64,000 nucleotides of DNA, from contig PLJD01000043.1 of assembly GCA_003140175.1 (NCBI GenBank), positions 157,628 to 221,627 of the forward strand, read 5' to 3'. This document shows positions 35,393 to 44,044 of the stretch, piece after piece. Position 1 is the stretch's first letter, and every line of letters begins with the position of its first letter. The stretch is from Actinomycetota bacterium (GTDB lineage: Bacteria; Actinomycetota; Acidimicrobiia; IMCC26256; PALSA-555). The notes beneath the pieces were generated by a model. The model saw only the letters and a program-made list of their open reading frames with translations. It did not search any database and had not been told where the DNA came from. Both the position numbers and the translations under genes were made by a program.

Positions 35393-36199
35393 AAGAGTAT
35401 GGGACGGGCACAGCAGTTGGGGGTCCGGAAGCTGGCGGGCGCGCTGGGGGCCGAGATCACCGGCTTGGACCTCACCCGCACCGTTGACGATAAGACGCTC
35501 GCCGACGTTCGAGCCGCGTTCCTCGAGAACCAGGTGATCTGCATTCGTGGCCAGCACGCGATGACACCCGAGGACCAGTTGGCGTTCGCGGCGCGCTGGG
35601 GCGAGGTCGCGGTGCACCCGTACGTCCCGTCGATCGAGGGCTTCCCGGGGATCATGCGCATCTCGGACCCGACTGCGATCACCGAGACCTGGCATGCCGA
35701 CACGACGCACGCGGCTTGCCCTCCGGCGTTGACGCTGCTGCTGGCGCGGGTCCTTCCCGAGGTCGGCGGAGACACCATGTTCTCGAGCGGGTACCGGGTG
35801 TACGAGTCGCTGTCGCCCGGCCTGCAACAGGCGCTCGCCACGTTGCGGGCCGTGCACCACGGGACTGAGCTGGCGTCTTCGGCCGGGCTCGACGAGTCGG
35901 CCGTGACGACCACCCATCCCGTCGTGCGGACGCATCCCGAGACGGGCCGCCGTGCCCTGTTCGTCAACGGCAACTACGTGTCGCATTTCGAGGGCTGGAA
36001 CGAGGGGGAGAGCGCGCCCCTGTTGCAGTATCTCTACGACCAGGTGGCACGACCCGAGCACACCTACCGGCATCGGTGGCAGGACGGTGACCTGATCATC
36101 TGGGACAACCGCTGCACCCAGCACGCCGTCGTCGCTGACACGGGCGGCGCTGAACGGGTCCTGCACCGGGTCACGATCGCGGGCGACACCCCTGTCTGA
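35381..36199 (+). CDS. TauD/TfdA-type Fe(II)/2-oxoglutarate dioxygenase
   Basis: About 272 residues; ATG triplets at 35381, 35387 and 35390 make the exact start uncertain, and the conserved part begins at about residue 13 (LGVRKLAGALGAEITGLDL). The iron ligands are His105 and Asp107 in TWHADTTH, with the distal His248 in DNRCTQHAVV and the 2-oxoglutarate-binding Arg near 258-263 in RVLHRVT. All required residues are present. The family hydroxylates carbon next to a heteroatom or carboxylate (taurine, aryloxyalkanoates, other acids). In this cluster, alpha-hydroxylation of an acid or acyl-CoA is a plausible but unproven role. Confidence 0.92.
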   Translation: MAMMKSMGRAQQLGVRKLAGALGAEITGLDLTRTVDDKTLADVRAAFLENQVICIRGQHAMTPEDQLAFAARWGEVAVHPYVPSIEGFPGIMRISDPTAITETWHADTTHAACPPALTLLLARVLPEVGGDTMFSSGYRVYESLSPGLQQALATLRAVHHGTELASSAGLDESAVTTTHPVVRTHPETGRRALFVNGNYVSHFEGWNEGESAPLLQYLYDQVARPEHTYRHRWQDGDLIIWDNRCTQHAVVADTGGAERVLHRVTIAGDTPV

Positions 36200-37256
36200 C
36201 CCCGCGCTCCTCGTTCCCGCGGCCCGACTCCGGGCCACGATCTCTGGGGTTCTCGAAGGTCTGGCGGTACCCGCGGCCGGGGCCCGGGTCGTGGCCGAGC
36301 TCCTGGTCGAGGCCGATCTGACTGGGGTCGACTCGCATGGCTGCCACCTCCTGGCGATGTACGCCCGGCGTCTCGGCTCGGGGGACATCCGAGCGGATGT
36401 CGACGTGGCGATCGACCGGGACGACGGTTCGACCGTGTGGCTGGACGCCGGGCTCGGCCTCGGCCAGCTCGCCGGGATGCGGGCCGTCGACCTCGCCATC
36501 GAACGGTCAGCGGTACACGGCGTCGCGACGATCGCCGTGCGCGAAGCCACCCACCTCGGCGCGCTCGGGGCCTACACCCGGCGGGTGGCCGAGGCCGGCC
36601 GGATCTGCCTGTGCTTCCAGAACGGACCGACGATTGTCCCGCCGTTCGGAGGCGTCACCGCTCTGTTCTCAACCAATCCGATCTCCTACGCGGTCCCAAC
36701 CGCCGAGGAGCCCACGATCGTCTACGACATCGCCACGACCGCGGTCGCTGGCAACAAGGTCCTGCTGGCGAAGAAGCGGGGCGACGCCACGATCCCGGCG
36801 GGCTGGGCCAACGACGAGCGTGGCCGTCCCACGACGGACGCCGCGGCCGCGTCGGTGTGGAACCTCCAGTGGTTCGGTGGACACAAGGGGTACGGCCTTG
36901 GCCTCCTGGTGGAGCTGCTCGGAGGGGTGTTGGCGGGAAGCTCCTATGGCCGGACGGAGCACACGGTGTCCGAGCTCCGCGGCCGTGACCGCGTGGCCAA
37001 GGGCTTTAGCGTCATCGCTCTCGACCCCGAACGATTCGTCGGCCGAGAGGAGTTCCGTCGGCGGACCGATGAGCTGATCCGAGACATCCGCTCCTCTGAA
37101 CGGGCGGAGGGTGTCGCCCGCGTCTGGTTGCCTGGTGAGCCCGAACACCATCGGCGCATCGAGCGCGAGCGCGACGGCATCCCGCTCGACCACCCGCTGG
37201 TCGAGGAGCTCGAGCTCCTCGCCGCCGACCACGGCGGCCCGCCACTCCTGGGCTGA
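36192..37256 (+). CDS. Malate/L-lactate dehydrogenase family (Ldh_2) oxidoreductase, candidate CTG start
   Basis: The family N-terminus reads (M)SDPALLVPAARLRATISG and in this frame begins at a CTG at 36192, which overlaps the end of the dioxygenase gene; no ATG, GTG or TTG lies between it and 36291. Starting at GTG 36291 would delete the first helices, so CTG is the best supported start and gives 354 residues, the normal family length. The catalytic His is in GVDSHGCH and the glycine-rich FGGHKGYGLGLLVELL is conserved. The reaction is NAD(P)-dependent oxidation of a 2-hydroxy acid to a 2-oxo acid. It follows naturally after an alpha-hydroxylating enzyme. Confidence 0.85.
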   Translation: MSDPALLVPAARLRATISGVLEGLAVPAAGARVVAELLVEADLTGVDSHGCHLLAMYARRLGSGDIRADVDVAIDRDDGSTVWLDAGLGLGQLAGMRAVDLAIERSAVHGVATIAVREATHLGALGAYTRRVAEAGRICLCFQNGPTIVPPFGGVTALFSTNPISYAVPTAEEPTIVYDIATTAVAGNKVLLAKKRGDATIPAGWANDERGRPTTDAAAASVWNLQWFGGHKGYGLGLLVELLGGVLAGSSYGRTEHTVSELRGRDRVAKGFSVIALDPERFVGREEFRRRTDELIRDIRSSERAEGVARVWLPGEPEHHRRIERERDGIPLDHPLVEELELLAADHGGPPLLG

Positions 37257-37299
37257 ACCGGCTCACGTCAGCTTGCTCAATCGCCTTCCGGGGGTGGGT

Positions 37300-37402
37300 G
37301 GAGGGCGAGGACTGGGACCCCCTCGACGATCGAACCGCGCCGCTCCGTGCGGTCGTTGCCGACGGTGGCTCGATCTTGATCACGTCGGCCCCGAGCTCGG
37401 CC
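37300..37402 (-). pseudogene. Relic of a CaiB-type CoA transferase N-terminus
   Basis: On the minus strand AELGADVIKIEPPS matches the conserved ARFGADVIKVEHPE of the intact CaiB gene just upstream (37505-38746). After a few more residues the reading moves to another frame (RRGSIVEGVPVLAL) and then breaks off. The part before this motif is replaced by the poly-G/C tract at 37415-37436. It is a decayed second copy lying beside the intact gene in the same orientation. Confidence 0.5.
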
Positions 37403-37414
37403 CGGTCGGTAGTC

Positions 37415-37436
37415 GGGGGGGGTGGGGGGGAGGGGG
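37415..37436 (+). repeat. Poly-G tract (8 G, T, 7 G, A, 5 G)
   Basis: Three G runs broken by single bases lie at the edge of the CoA-transferase relic. Such a tract can form a G-quadruplex, slips during replication and is difficult to sequence, so its exact length may be uncertain. It sits between the convergent Ldh_2 and CaiB genes. Confidence 0.7.
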
Positions 37437-37504
37437 AGTATCGACACCGAGGATGCGGACACCCCGGATTGGAGCCACCGCGGTCATGGGCGCTGACGCA
37501 AGGC

Positions 37505-38746
37505 TCAGCTGACGATGCCGGTGCTCCGCAGTCGGGCGACGCGCTCAGGGCTGAGCCCGAGGACATCGGCAAGTACCGGTTCCGTGTGCTCACCCAGGTA
37601 GGGCGAGCGTTGGTCGACGCGGGTGTCCATTCGTGAGAACCGCACAGGGTTGCCCGGCACCACGTACGACTCCGAGCCCTCCTCGAATTGGACGAGCATG
37701 TCCCGCTGGGCGAGGTGCTCATCGGCGAGGACCTCCTCGGCGCTGTTGCACGGTCCGCAGGCGATTCCCGCCGTCGCGAGTACCGAGCACACGGCGAGCT
37801 TGTCCCGGCCCTGCGTCCATCGCTCGACCGCGGGCCGGATGAGCGTCTCCAAGTGGTCGATCCATCCTTGGCGCGTGGCGAAACGAGGGTCGTCCACCCA
37901 CTCGGGATGACCGATGACCGTGACGAGGCGGGCGAATTGGTGCTCGCGGCTGACTTGGACAACCACGGGTCCATCGGCGGCGTCGAAGGTGGTGACGATG
38001 GCGCCGGGGAATCGGTCCCGGACGCCGAGGGACCACAGGGCGGGGACCACGTCGGCGAGCGCGACCATCGCGTCGAACATCGCAACGTCGACGTGCTGGC
38101 CTTCGCCGGTCGCGTCGCGGTGGCGCAATGCGGCGAGGATGCCGAGCGCCGCGAACATCGCGGTTCCGATATCACCGAGCGCTCCGACCGGGTTGATCAC
38201 CGGGCGCTGTCCAGGCTGACGGGCCCACTGGTAGATCCCCGACATGGCCTCGGCGACGCTCGCGTAGGCAGGCCAGTCACGATAGGGGGATGGGGTGGTG
38301 GTACCGAAGCCCGTGACCGAGGCGTAGATGATCCCGGGATTGCGTGCCGACACGGCGTCGTAGCCGAGCCCGAATCGAGCCAGCGTTCCAGGCTTGTAGT
38401 TCTCGACGAACACGTCGCACCGTTCTGCAAGATCGAGCACGAGATCCGCACCTCGCCCGAGGTCAATGCCGATGCTCCGCTTGTTGAGGTTGTTGCGCAG
38501 GAAGGTGGCGCCGACCTCACGACCGTCGGCGCCCGTGATCCGAGGCACCGATGCCCGCCCGGTGTCTCCGCGTTCGGGATGCTCAACCTTGATCACGTCG
38601 GCGCCGAACCGAGCGAGGAGCTGGGTGGCCCACGGCGCGGCGATCATCTGCTCGAGCGCCAAGACGCGGATGCCGTCCAGGGGCAGGGCTCCGGCGGAAT
38701 TGCCACTGTCCACTCCATGGCGCTCAGTCACCCGGCGCTCCACCAT
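37505..38746 (-). CDS. CaiB/BaiF family CoA transferase (class III) or acyl-CoA racemase
   Basis: This 413-residue protein starts at ATG 38746 with GATGGGG upstream. The CoA-binding segment is ARFGADVIKVEHPERGD near residue 45 and the catalytic Asp192 lies in NPVGALGDIGTAMFA. The length and single-domain pattern fit class III CoA transferases; the same fold includes alpha-methylacyl-CoA racemase, which also uses this Asp. It is divergent from the GntR regulator with 65 bp between the starts, implying shared control. It would move CoA between carboxylic acids or epimerise a 2-methylacyl-CoA for the cluster. Confidence 0.92.
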   Translation of the reverse strand: MVERRVTERHGVDSGNSAGALPLDGIRVLALEQMIAAPWATQLLARFGADVIKVEHPERGDTGRASVPRITGADGREVGATFLRNNLNKRSIGIDLGRGADLVLDLAERCDVFVENYKPGTLARFGLGYDAVSARNPGIIYASVTGFGTTTPSPYRDWPAYASVAEAMSGIYQWARQPGQRPVINPVGALGDIGTAMFAALGILAALRHRDATGEGQHVDVAMFDAMVALADVVPALWSLGVRDRFPGAIVTTFDAADGPVVVQVSREHQFARLVTVIGHPEWVDDPRFATRQGWIDHLETLIRPAVERWTQGRDKLAVCSVLATAGIACGPCNSAEEVLADEHLAQRDMLVQFEEGSESYVVPGNPVRFSRMDTRVDQRSPYLGEHTEPVLADVLGLSPERVARLRSTGIVS

Positions 38747-38763
38747 GACAACCCCATCAAAGC

Positions 38764-38774
38764 CATCATAGCAT
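38764..38774. promoter_or_regulatory. Candidate GntR binding half-site in the divergent promoter
   Basis: CATCATAGC at 38764-38772 is identical to the reverse strand of the site at 35376-35392. It lies in the 65-bp space between the divergent CaiB and GntR starts, where an autoregulatory site is expected. Confidence 0.4.
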
Positions 38775-38811
38775 TCTTAGACATCCCAGCCATCGCCGGT
38801 ACACTCGGTCG

Positions 38812-39612
38812 ATGGCGCTCTCGATAGAGCCTCCGCTGCGGGCCATGGCGCGACCGCGCACCGGCCGGGCTCGTCTCCCGCGGATGGCGGAGATCGTCGC
38901 CGACGCGCTGCGCGACTCCATCCTCAGCGGCGAGATCACGGTGCTGCCGCGCTTGGAGGCCTTGATTGATCGCTTCGAGGTGGGGCCGCCAGCGGTCCGG
39001 GAGGCGATGCGGATCCTCGAGACCGAGGGGCTCATCACGATGCGGCGAGGCAACGTCGGGGGCGCTGACGTCCACCTCCCCACCCCCGATCGCGTGGCGT
39101 ACATGGTGAGCCTCGTGCTGCAGGCGAAGTCTGCCGAACTTGGCGACGTCGGGGCCGCGCTCCGGCAGCTCGAACCATTGTGTGCGGCGATGTGCGCGGC
39201 CCGTGCCGACCGTGGGGAGACGGTGGTCCCCGAGCTCGGCCGCATCCTCGAGGAGCAGGCCGACGCCGTCGGCGATGTGCCACGGACCCTGCGAATTGTC
39301 GACCGGTTTCACGAGGCGATCGTGATCGGGTGTGGCAACGAGACGATGGTCCTCATGGTCGGCGCCCTCGAGCGCGTGTGGGCGGGGCATGCCAGCGCCG
39401 TCTACGACCGCGTCGAGGTCGAGGCGCCGACCCCGTCGGTGTGGAAGGCCTCGCTCCGCGAGCACGAGCGCCTGCTCGCGGCCATCGAACGAGGGGACCC
39501 TCGGGCGGGTGAGTTGGCGCTGAAGCACCTCGAGGCGACGCACGCCTACATGTCGACGGTCGACGAGCGTCGCATAGTGACCGCATCCTTGACTGCCGCC
39601 CGCTGGGCCTAG
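38812..39612 (+). CDS. FadR-subfamily GntR transcriptional regulator
   Basis: This 266-residue protein starts at ATG 38812. The N-terminal winged helix (about 20-90) shows the GntR pattern, IVADALRDSILSGEI followed by GPPAVREAMRILETEGLI. The C-terminal FCD domain (about 100-250) has an Asp/His metal or ligand set in DRFHEAIV, HERLLAAIERGD and HLEATH. Such proteins usually repress catabolic operons and are released by an acyl-CoA or organic acid. Position beside CaiB at the end of the cluster and the shared motif near 21640, 35376 and 38764 make it the likely local regulator. Confidence 0.9.
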   Translation: MALSIEPPLRAMARPRTGRARLPRMAEIVADALRDSILSGEITVLPRLEALIDRFEVGPPAVREAMRILETEGLITMRRGNVGGADVHLPTPDRVAYMVSLVLQAKSAELGDVGAALRQLEPLCAAMCAARADRGETVVPELGRILEEQADAVGDVPRTLRIVDRFHEAIVIGCGNETMVLMVGALERVWAGHASAVYDRVEVEAPTPSVWKASLREHERLLAAIERGDPRAGELALKHLEATHAYMSTVDERRIVTASLTAARWA

Positions 39613-39617
39613 GGCGC

Positions 39618-39650
39618 GCGCCGCACCGCGGGGATCTGCCCGTGCGGCGC
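39618..39650. terminator. GC-rich hairpin after the GntR gene
   Basis: GCGCCGCAC at 39618-39626 pairs perfectly with GTGCGGCGC at 39642-39650, and GGG/CCC inside can extend the stem after a small bulge. The hairpin begins 6 bp after the GntR stop and is followed by AAACAATGA, not a U-tract. It is a probable terminator. Confidence 0.6.
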
Positions 39651-39851
39651 AAACAATGACGCCGGGCCTAGATGCCGGAACTCCGTCGTTGAGGTACTTC
39701 GCCTTCGCCGCGCTGCTCGACGTGCACCCGAGGTGACCCACACGGACGGCGAGACATCCGGTGGCGGTCGACGATCGGCGAGTTCCGAGCCCGGAACTCA
39801 AAACCCGCACGGCTGACCAGGTACGGTCTCGCGGGCGACCAGGGAGGATCC

Positions 39852-41066
39852 ATGGCGGCCAGCACCGAGACCTACTACGACCCCTACGACGTGGCGATCG
39901 ATGCTGACCCGCACCCCGTCTGGAGGCGGTTGCGAGACGAGGTGCCGTTGTACCGCAACGAGGAACACGACTTCTACGCGCTGAGCCGATTCGACGACGT
40001 CATGCGCGCGTCGCTCGCCTGGCAGACCTACAGCTCCGCACGCGGCACGGTGCTCGAGCTGATCGACACGTCCCGTCCGCCCGAGGCCGACGAAGCCGGC
40101 GACTCGTTCGGGATGATGATCTTCATGGATCCACCGCCACACGACCGGCTGCGCCGGCTCGTGAGCCGCGCGTTCACGCCCCGACGGGTCTCGGCACTGG
40201 AGGAGTGAGCGCGTGAGCTCTGCCGTCAGCTCCTCGAGCCCCAGCGTGACGGTCACGGGTTCGACTTCGTGGAGGACTTCGCGGCTCGAATACCGAGCAC
40301 CTTGATCGGCGCGCTGCTGGGCGTCCCCGAACCGGACCAGGAACAGCTCGGCATCTGGGCCGATCTCATGATGCGCTACGAGCCCGACGGGGTCAGCGCG
40401 GAGAAGGCCGATGGCATCATCAAGCTCCAGGCGTACATGGCCGACCTGCTCGAGTCGCGCCGGCGTGTCCCCGGCGACGACATGGTGTCGGGCCTCCTCG
40501 CTGCGGAGATCGTGCTCGATGACGGATCGACGCGGCGCCTCGAGCACGACGAGGTGATGGCGTTCTTCGCGCTGCTGCACATCGCGGGGAGCGAGACGAC
40601 GGCGCGGCTGCTCGGCTGGGCCGCGGTGCTCCTCGCCCGTCACCCTGACGAACGCGCCAAGCTCGTCGCCACGCCGGCGCTCGTCTCGAACGCGGTCGAA
40701 GAGCTGCTCCGGTACGAAGCGCCATCGCCCATCCAGGCGCGCTACGTGCGGCGCGACGTGGAGTGGCACGGCGAGCAGGTGCCCGGCGGCTCAAAGCTCG
40801 CCCTGCTCACCGGTTCGGCCGGCCGCGACGAACGTACGTTTCTCGATCCCGACCGCTTCGACGTCGAGCGCGTGTTCGACACGCATGCGACCTTCGGCTA
40901 CGGGATCCACTCCTGCCTCGGCGCGAACCTCGCCCGGCTCGAGGCGCGCGTTGTGCTCGAGGAGACCCTGGCGCGCTTCCCCACCTGGCACGTGGACGAG
41001 TCCGCGGTCGAGCTCGTCCGCACGACGACGGTACGTGGCCCGAGTCGCGTGCCGATCACCTGGTGA
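39852..41066 (+). pseudogene. Cytochrome P450 interrupted by one in-frame TGA (copy A)
   Basis: The gene starts at ATG 39852 (GGGAGG upstream) and would give 404 residues, but codon 119 (40206-40208) is TGA; a CGA-to-TGA transition would explain it. Reading continues without frame change on both sides. All later P450 motifs are intact: the I-helix AGSETT, the ExxR motif in EELLRYE, and the heme loop FGYGIHSCLG with Cys355. It is either a very recent pseudogene, a base-calling error or a readthrough case. Its stop overlaps the start of a sulfotransferase stump (GTGA), the same arrangement as at 51481-51484. Confidence 0.85.
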
Positions 41067-41206
41067 CTGGCGCCGATCTCCCAGGCGGGGTCGACCGGTC
41101 GAATTCGCTCGGCGGGGGCGTCGGCGGGGCGAGGCAGCTCGTGCCGCTCGTGCCGACGTGCAGAACCACGCTCGGGCAGCTGCTGACTCAGGCCGATGTG
41201 AGATGA
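41063..41206 (+). pseudogene. Sulfotransferase stump (copy A), internal deletion and truncation
   Basis: GTG at 41063 overlaps the P450 stop. The first 29 codons (VTGADLPGGVDRSNSLGGGV, then LVPL) match the start of the intact sulfotransferase at 50261-51484 at 20 of 29 positions. About 35 residues are then missing and TTLGQLLTQADV resumes, corresponding to TTLGRLLTRADV in the intact protein, before a TGA at 41204-41206. The PAPS-binding domain is entirely absent. It cannot encode an enzyme. Confidence 0.8.
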
Positions 41207-41228
41207 ACCTTGCGCTCGACCGGGTGGG

Positions 41229-42449
41229 TCAGCTGGCGGTCTGCATGACGCCGCCGAGCAGCGCGCTGTTGGGGTTCTCGGGCAGCCGGTCCAGGGGGGT
41301 CGCGAGCTCGTCGACCGTCGGGCCGTACTGCGCGGCGAGCGGCGCGAGGGCGTCGAGATCGAAGTTGTAGACCGAGGCGACGTTCTCGGACAGGATCCGC
41401 CGCAGCTCGGCCGGCTCGCTGTCGTGGAACCGCTGCCGCAGGTGCTCGCGCGTGAACGGGTAGGTGCCTTCGTCATGCGGGTAGTCGCTTCCCCACATGA
41501 ACCGGTCGATTCCGATCTCGTAACGCGCCGCGGCGTCCGCGGCGCGCGGCTGTGATACGCCCACCCAGCAGTTCTGGCGGAAGTAGTCCGTCGCGGAGCG
41601 GGGCAGGACGTGCTGCTCGCCGTACTTGATCTCGCCGGTCGCCCCGGTGCCGCGGATCGCGGCCAGGGTCTGGTCGAGCCGGTGCAGCAGCGGCGGTATC
41701 CAGGCGCAGCCCATCTCGGTCATGACGAACCGGAGGCGGGGGTGGCGCTCGAACACGCCGGCGAGGAGGAGGTGCAGGAATGGCCGCTGCGAGTAGAAGC
41801 CGACCTCGGAGATGTAGAGCAGCTGCGCGACCGGGGCGGGCCCGTAATCGGGGTTGCCGGTGCCGCCGTGCGTATTGACCGGCACTTCGAGGTCCTCGCA
41901 GGCGGACCAGAACCGCTCGTACGCCGGGTCGTAGAGCTGCTGGACCCAGGTGCAGTCGGGCGGGACATTCGGGATGAGTACCCCACCGCGCAGTCCGTGC
42001 TCCTTGATCCAGCGGAGGTCCGCGAGGGCGTCGTCGACGTCGTTGAAGAAGACCTGCCCGATGCCGGCGCGCCGTTCTGGGAACTCGCCGCACCAGTCGA
42101 CGAGCCACCGGTTGTGGGCCCGGATCCCCGCGAGGCGGTGCTCGTAGTCGTCCGGGCGGGGCGGGGCCGCGAAGAGCACGAACCCGGGAAAGAACGGCGG
42201 GACCGTGTTGGGGAAGATGACCTCGCCGACGATCCCGTCGCTGAGCTCTTGGCCGTTGCGCATCTCATTGTCCCAGTTGCGGTACCGCCGGTTGTCACCG
42301 AGGTCCCCGAACGGGTTCTTGTACTTCGCGCGCCACGCGTCGAAGTCGTCGCGGTACTTTGGGTCGAGGTACTCGCGGTACTGCGCGTGGCTACCGCCCG
42401 CATGACTGTCGGCGGTGATGATCGTGTAGTGGTCGCTCTGGTTCGTCAC
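41229..42449 (-). CDS. Amidohydrolase (ACMSD-like, amidohydrolase_2 family)
   Basis: This 406-residue protein starts at GTG 42449 with GGAG upstream. The metal motif ITADSHAGG has Asp14-x-His16, the barrel His is in NTHGGTGNP, and WGSDYPHDEGTYP near residue 320 carries the C-terminal Asp. It is closely related to the genes at 9152 and 11620. It lies 189 bp downstream of a substrate-binding protein on the same strand, so the pair may be co-transcribed and linked to uptake of the substrate. Confidence 0.9.
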   Translation of the reverse strand: MTNQSDHYTIITADSHAGGSHAQYREYLDPKYRDDFDAWRAKYKNPFGDLGDNRRYRNWDNEMRNGQELSDGIVGEVIFPNTVPPFFPGFVLFAAPPRPDDYEHRLAGIRAHNRWLVDWCGEFPERRAGIGQVFFNDVDDALADLRWIKEHGLRGGVLIPNVPPDCTWVQQLYDPAYERFWSACEDLEVPVNTHGGTGNPDYGPAPVAQLLYISEVGFYSQRPFLHLLLAGVFERHPRLRFVMTEMGCAWIPPLLHRLDQTLAAIRGTGATGEIKYGEQHVLPRSATDYFRQNCWVGVSQPRAADAAARYEIGIDRFMWGSDYPHDEGTYPFTREHLRQRFHDSEPAELRRILSENVASVYNFDLDALAPLAAQYGPTVDELATPLDRLPENPNSALLGGVMQTAS

Positions 42450-42637
42450 GGCGATCTCCGGTACTTGGCGGTTTGCTGGCGCGCTCGCCGCGCCCCTGGC
42501 GCCTGTTCGGCTGCACCCGAACCCACGACGGGAAGGCGCGGGGCCAGCCTCAACTCATGACCTGGGCGCGCCCGACGGCGACCGAGCGGCGCGCCCCGAA
42601 CCGTTGGGGGGAGGGGGCGGGGCGCACCGCCGGCCGG

Positions 42638-43978
42638 TCAGCCGCTCTGCCCCGTGAGCAGGTCGGCCTTCACGTTGATCCCGTTCGACTTCGTACAGTC
42701 GAAGGTGCCGGGCGTCTTCGGGTAGACCCGGGTGAACTTCGCGTTCTTGACCTGCATGACGAGGAAGCAGGGTGTGGGGATGCGCTGGCCGACGTTGGTG
42801 GTGCCCCACATGCCGCCGGCGTTGAAACTCGTCGTCGACGCCAACTGGGCGAGCAGCGCCTTGCGGGTCAGGGCGTTGTTCCCACCCTTGTTGACGATGG
42901 CGTTGACAGAATCCTGCAACAGCAGCGCGTCGGTCCATGCATAGGAGCCAAACCCGTCGACCTTGCTGGCACCGACGGCCTTCACGTAGGCCGCCAGCTC
43001 CGGGTTGGACTTGGTCTCATTGAACGGCAACGCCGAGAGCGTCACGTACGTACCCTCGACGTCTGCACCGCCCTGCTGGATCAGGCCCGGGTCGTAGCAG
43101 TTGGAGAAGCAGTCCCAGACCACGTTCTTGGTGTTCAAGCCCTGCAGGACTGCTTCCTTGCGGAGATCGACCATTGAGGCGAACGTGTTGACCTCAAGGA
43201 CGTAGTTCGCGTTCTTGGTCTTCATCTGCTGCACGAGCGGGGTATAGGCGGACTGTGGTGCCTGCGCGGAGATCCCGATCTCCCCGTCCGACTTGATACC
43301 GCCGGCCTCGTTGATCTTCGCGAGGGCGATACCAGCTATCGCGCCGCTCTGGAGGTCATTGCCGTACACAAAGATGCCGTGGAGGTTCTTTTGGGTCCGG
43401 AGGTGGTACTTGACCGTTCCCTGATTGCCCCGGAAGGTCTGGGGATGCTGGTTCATGGTGGCGCAGTCGATCTGCACGGGGTTTGGGCTGAAGGTGACCG
43501 GCGAGCACCCCTCAGCGAAGTTTGCGGAGAAGCCGGCGAGATCGGGCAGCCCAGTCGCCGCCCCCGTCTGGTCGGGACAGCCGACGAGGTTGGAGACGTT
43601 TTGCATGAACTCCGCCTCGGTGCCCACGATCGCGAAGTCCTGGCTGCAGGCCTTGATGACGGCGTTCGCCGTCGCGGTGTCGGAAAGCTGCGAGTCCAAG
43701 AAATCGACCTGGACCTTCCGGCCGGCGAGGCCGCCCTTGGCGTTGATGAGCTTCGCCCAGGCCGTCACCGCTCGGGGTGACCCGGCGAAGAGACCCGGCG
43801 CCAACGGGTCGTTGACATCGGCGATGACGCCGATGCGGATCGTCGAGCTGGTGATCCCTACCTCGGTGGCCTTCGGAGCGCCGCCCGGGGTTCCTGACTG
43901 GGCCGAGGCCCCCGCCGCCGATGCCCCGAGGGCCATCGTGACGGTCACGGCGATGGCCACCGCACGGAATGGATGCAC
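42638..43978 (-). CDS. Periplasmic-binding-fold substrate-binding protein (Peripla_BP_6 type)
   Basis: This 446-residue protein starts at ATG 43978. An N-terminal signal peptide (MHPFRAVAIAVTVTMALGAS, cleavage after ASAQ near residue 27) is present without a lipobox Cys. The mature part begins IGVIADVNDPLAPG and has the two-lobe pattern of branched-chain-amino-acid/amide-binding proteins. No permease or ATPase gene is nearby, so the partner transporter is elsewhere. It is divergent from a TetR gene across a region with repeated operator-like units and probably co-transcribed with the amidohydrolase. A decayed relative lies at 58935-59160. Confidence 0.88.
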   Translation of the reverse strand: MHPFRAVAIAVTVTMALGASAAGASAQSGTPGGAPKATEVGITSSTIRIGVIADVNDPLAPGLFAGSPRAVTAWAKLINAKGGLAGRKVQVDFLDSQLSDTATANAVIKACSQDFAIVGTEAEFMQNVSNLVGCPDQTGAATGLPDLAGFSANFAEGCSPVTFSPNPVQIDCATMNQHPQTFRGNQGTVKYHLRTQKNLHGIFVYGNDLQSGAIAGIALAKINEAGGIKSDGEIGISAQAPQSAYTPLVQQMKTKNANYVLEVNTFASMVDLRKEAVLQGLNTKNVVWDCFSNCYDPGLIQQGGADVEGTYVTLSALPFNETKSNPELAAYVKAVGASKVDGFGSYAWTDALLLQDSVNAIVNKGGNNALTRKALLAQLASTTSFNAGGMWGTTNVGQRIPTPCFLVMQVKNAKFTRVYPKTPGTFDCTKSNGINVKADLLTGQSG

Positions 43979-44044
43979 GTCGTTTCCCCCTGCCGGGGCC
44001 GCCGCGACTCGGCGGCCCTCCGGTACTGGCCCATCCCACCATAA

